DNA from: Endocalyx cinctus | Lineage: Eukaryota > Ascomycota > Sordariomycetes > Amphisphaeriales > Apiosporaceae | Length of the DNA: 64,000 nucleotides | Assembly (NCBI GenBank): GCA_001600455.1 | Contig: BCKC01000010.1 | Location: 1,618,556 to 1,682,555, forward strand | Direction of reading: 5' to 3' | Part shown: positions 63,711-64,000 of the stretch, in pieces | Layout of the letters: each line of letters begins with the position of its first letter | Position numbering within the stretch: the first letter of the stretch is position 1 | Position numbers and translations under genes: made by a program | The notes under the pieces: model-generated | The model's database searches: none | Seen by the model: only the letters and a program-made list of their open reading frames with translations | Told to the model about the DNA's origin: nothing

Positions 63711-64000
63711 AAACATTGTGCGGGTTACGAGTGTATAAATGTCACGTGGCACCAAACACATTTACAAATGAATGAGAATATCGTTAATTAAATTGCTCTT
63801 CTCTATAGAAGCCCTACGTGAGTCGTTAAAACTATATTGTTTAGACTGTATCTAGAACCACGCAGCGACTGGATAAGCCGGCCCCTGCAGCGTGGGTTGG
63901 CCCAGATTAGGTACGTTGCAAGCCTGATTTAACACTACTATAGATATACGTAGATCTAACAACTTAACTAGCGATTCTAATTATGTACACAGAGCAGGGC
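63711..64000. other. Downstream flank, nothing recognised
   Basis: AT-rich sequence to the window edge without a supported feature. Confidence 0.5.

Overview
This window looks like nuclear DNA of a filamentous ascomycete (Pezizomycotina). I infer this from short introns of about 50-130 nt with GTRNGT donors, CTAAC/CTGAC-like branch sites and YAG acceptors, and from gene content: NoxA-type NADPH oxidase, RTA1-like protein, C2H2 plus fungal-specific transcription factor, Dal5-type MFS transporter and family GT25 glycosyltransferase. A Sordariomycete is my best guess but cannot be proved here. Exon models were built by hand from reading-frame continuity, splice consensus and recalled family motifs. 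Total lengths divide by three in every complete model. No tRNA, rRNA or CRISPR array was recognised.

Layout. 1-4 kb: the 3' part of a sugar-type MFS transporter, then an M20-family N-carbamoyl-amino-acid/ureido hydrolase. 4.7-12.4 kb: housekeeping genes, namely Mss4-type phosphatidylinositol-4-phosphate 5-kinase, a Coa6-like cytochrome oxidase assembly factor and Golgi Sys1. 13.7-30.4 kb: a run of seven accessory genes, namely a phenol-2-monooxygenase-like flavoprotein, a divergently transcribed C2H2 transcription factor, an iron/2-oxoglutarate oxygenase, a Dal5-type transporter, an SDR dehydrogenase, a salicylate-hydroxylase-like flavoprotein and an Old Yellow Enzyme. Together they resemble a catabolic or detoxification cluster for an aromatic or cyclic compound, with its own regulator and uptake system and no polyketide or peptide synthase.

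31.2-48.8 kb: conserved genes, namely dihydroorotase (pyrimidine synthesis), NoxA, a Ubc4-type E2, a GT25 glycosyltransferase and glutaryl-CoA dehydrogenase. The spaces upstream of noxA and ubc4 each exceed 4 kb. 49-64 kb: a less conserved, repeat-containing end with a Ser/Pro-rich protein of uncertain 5' structure, a possible gypsy-type retroelement relic, an RTA1-like membrane protein, an orphan gene, a membrane-anchored pepsin-fold protein that seems to lack catalytic aspartates, inverted copies of a roughly 170-bp repeat, a DEDDy 3'-5' exonuclease and a tail-anchored orphan.

The two places most worth follow-up are the 13.7-30.4 kb cluster and the repeat-flanked 56.4-61.0 kb block with two unfamiliar genes.
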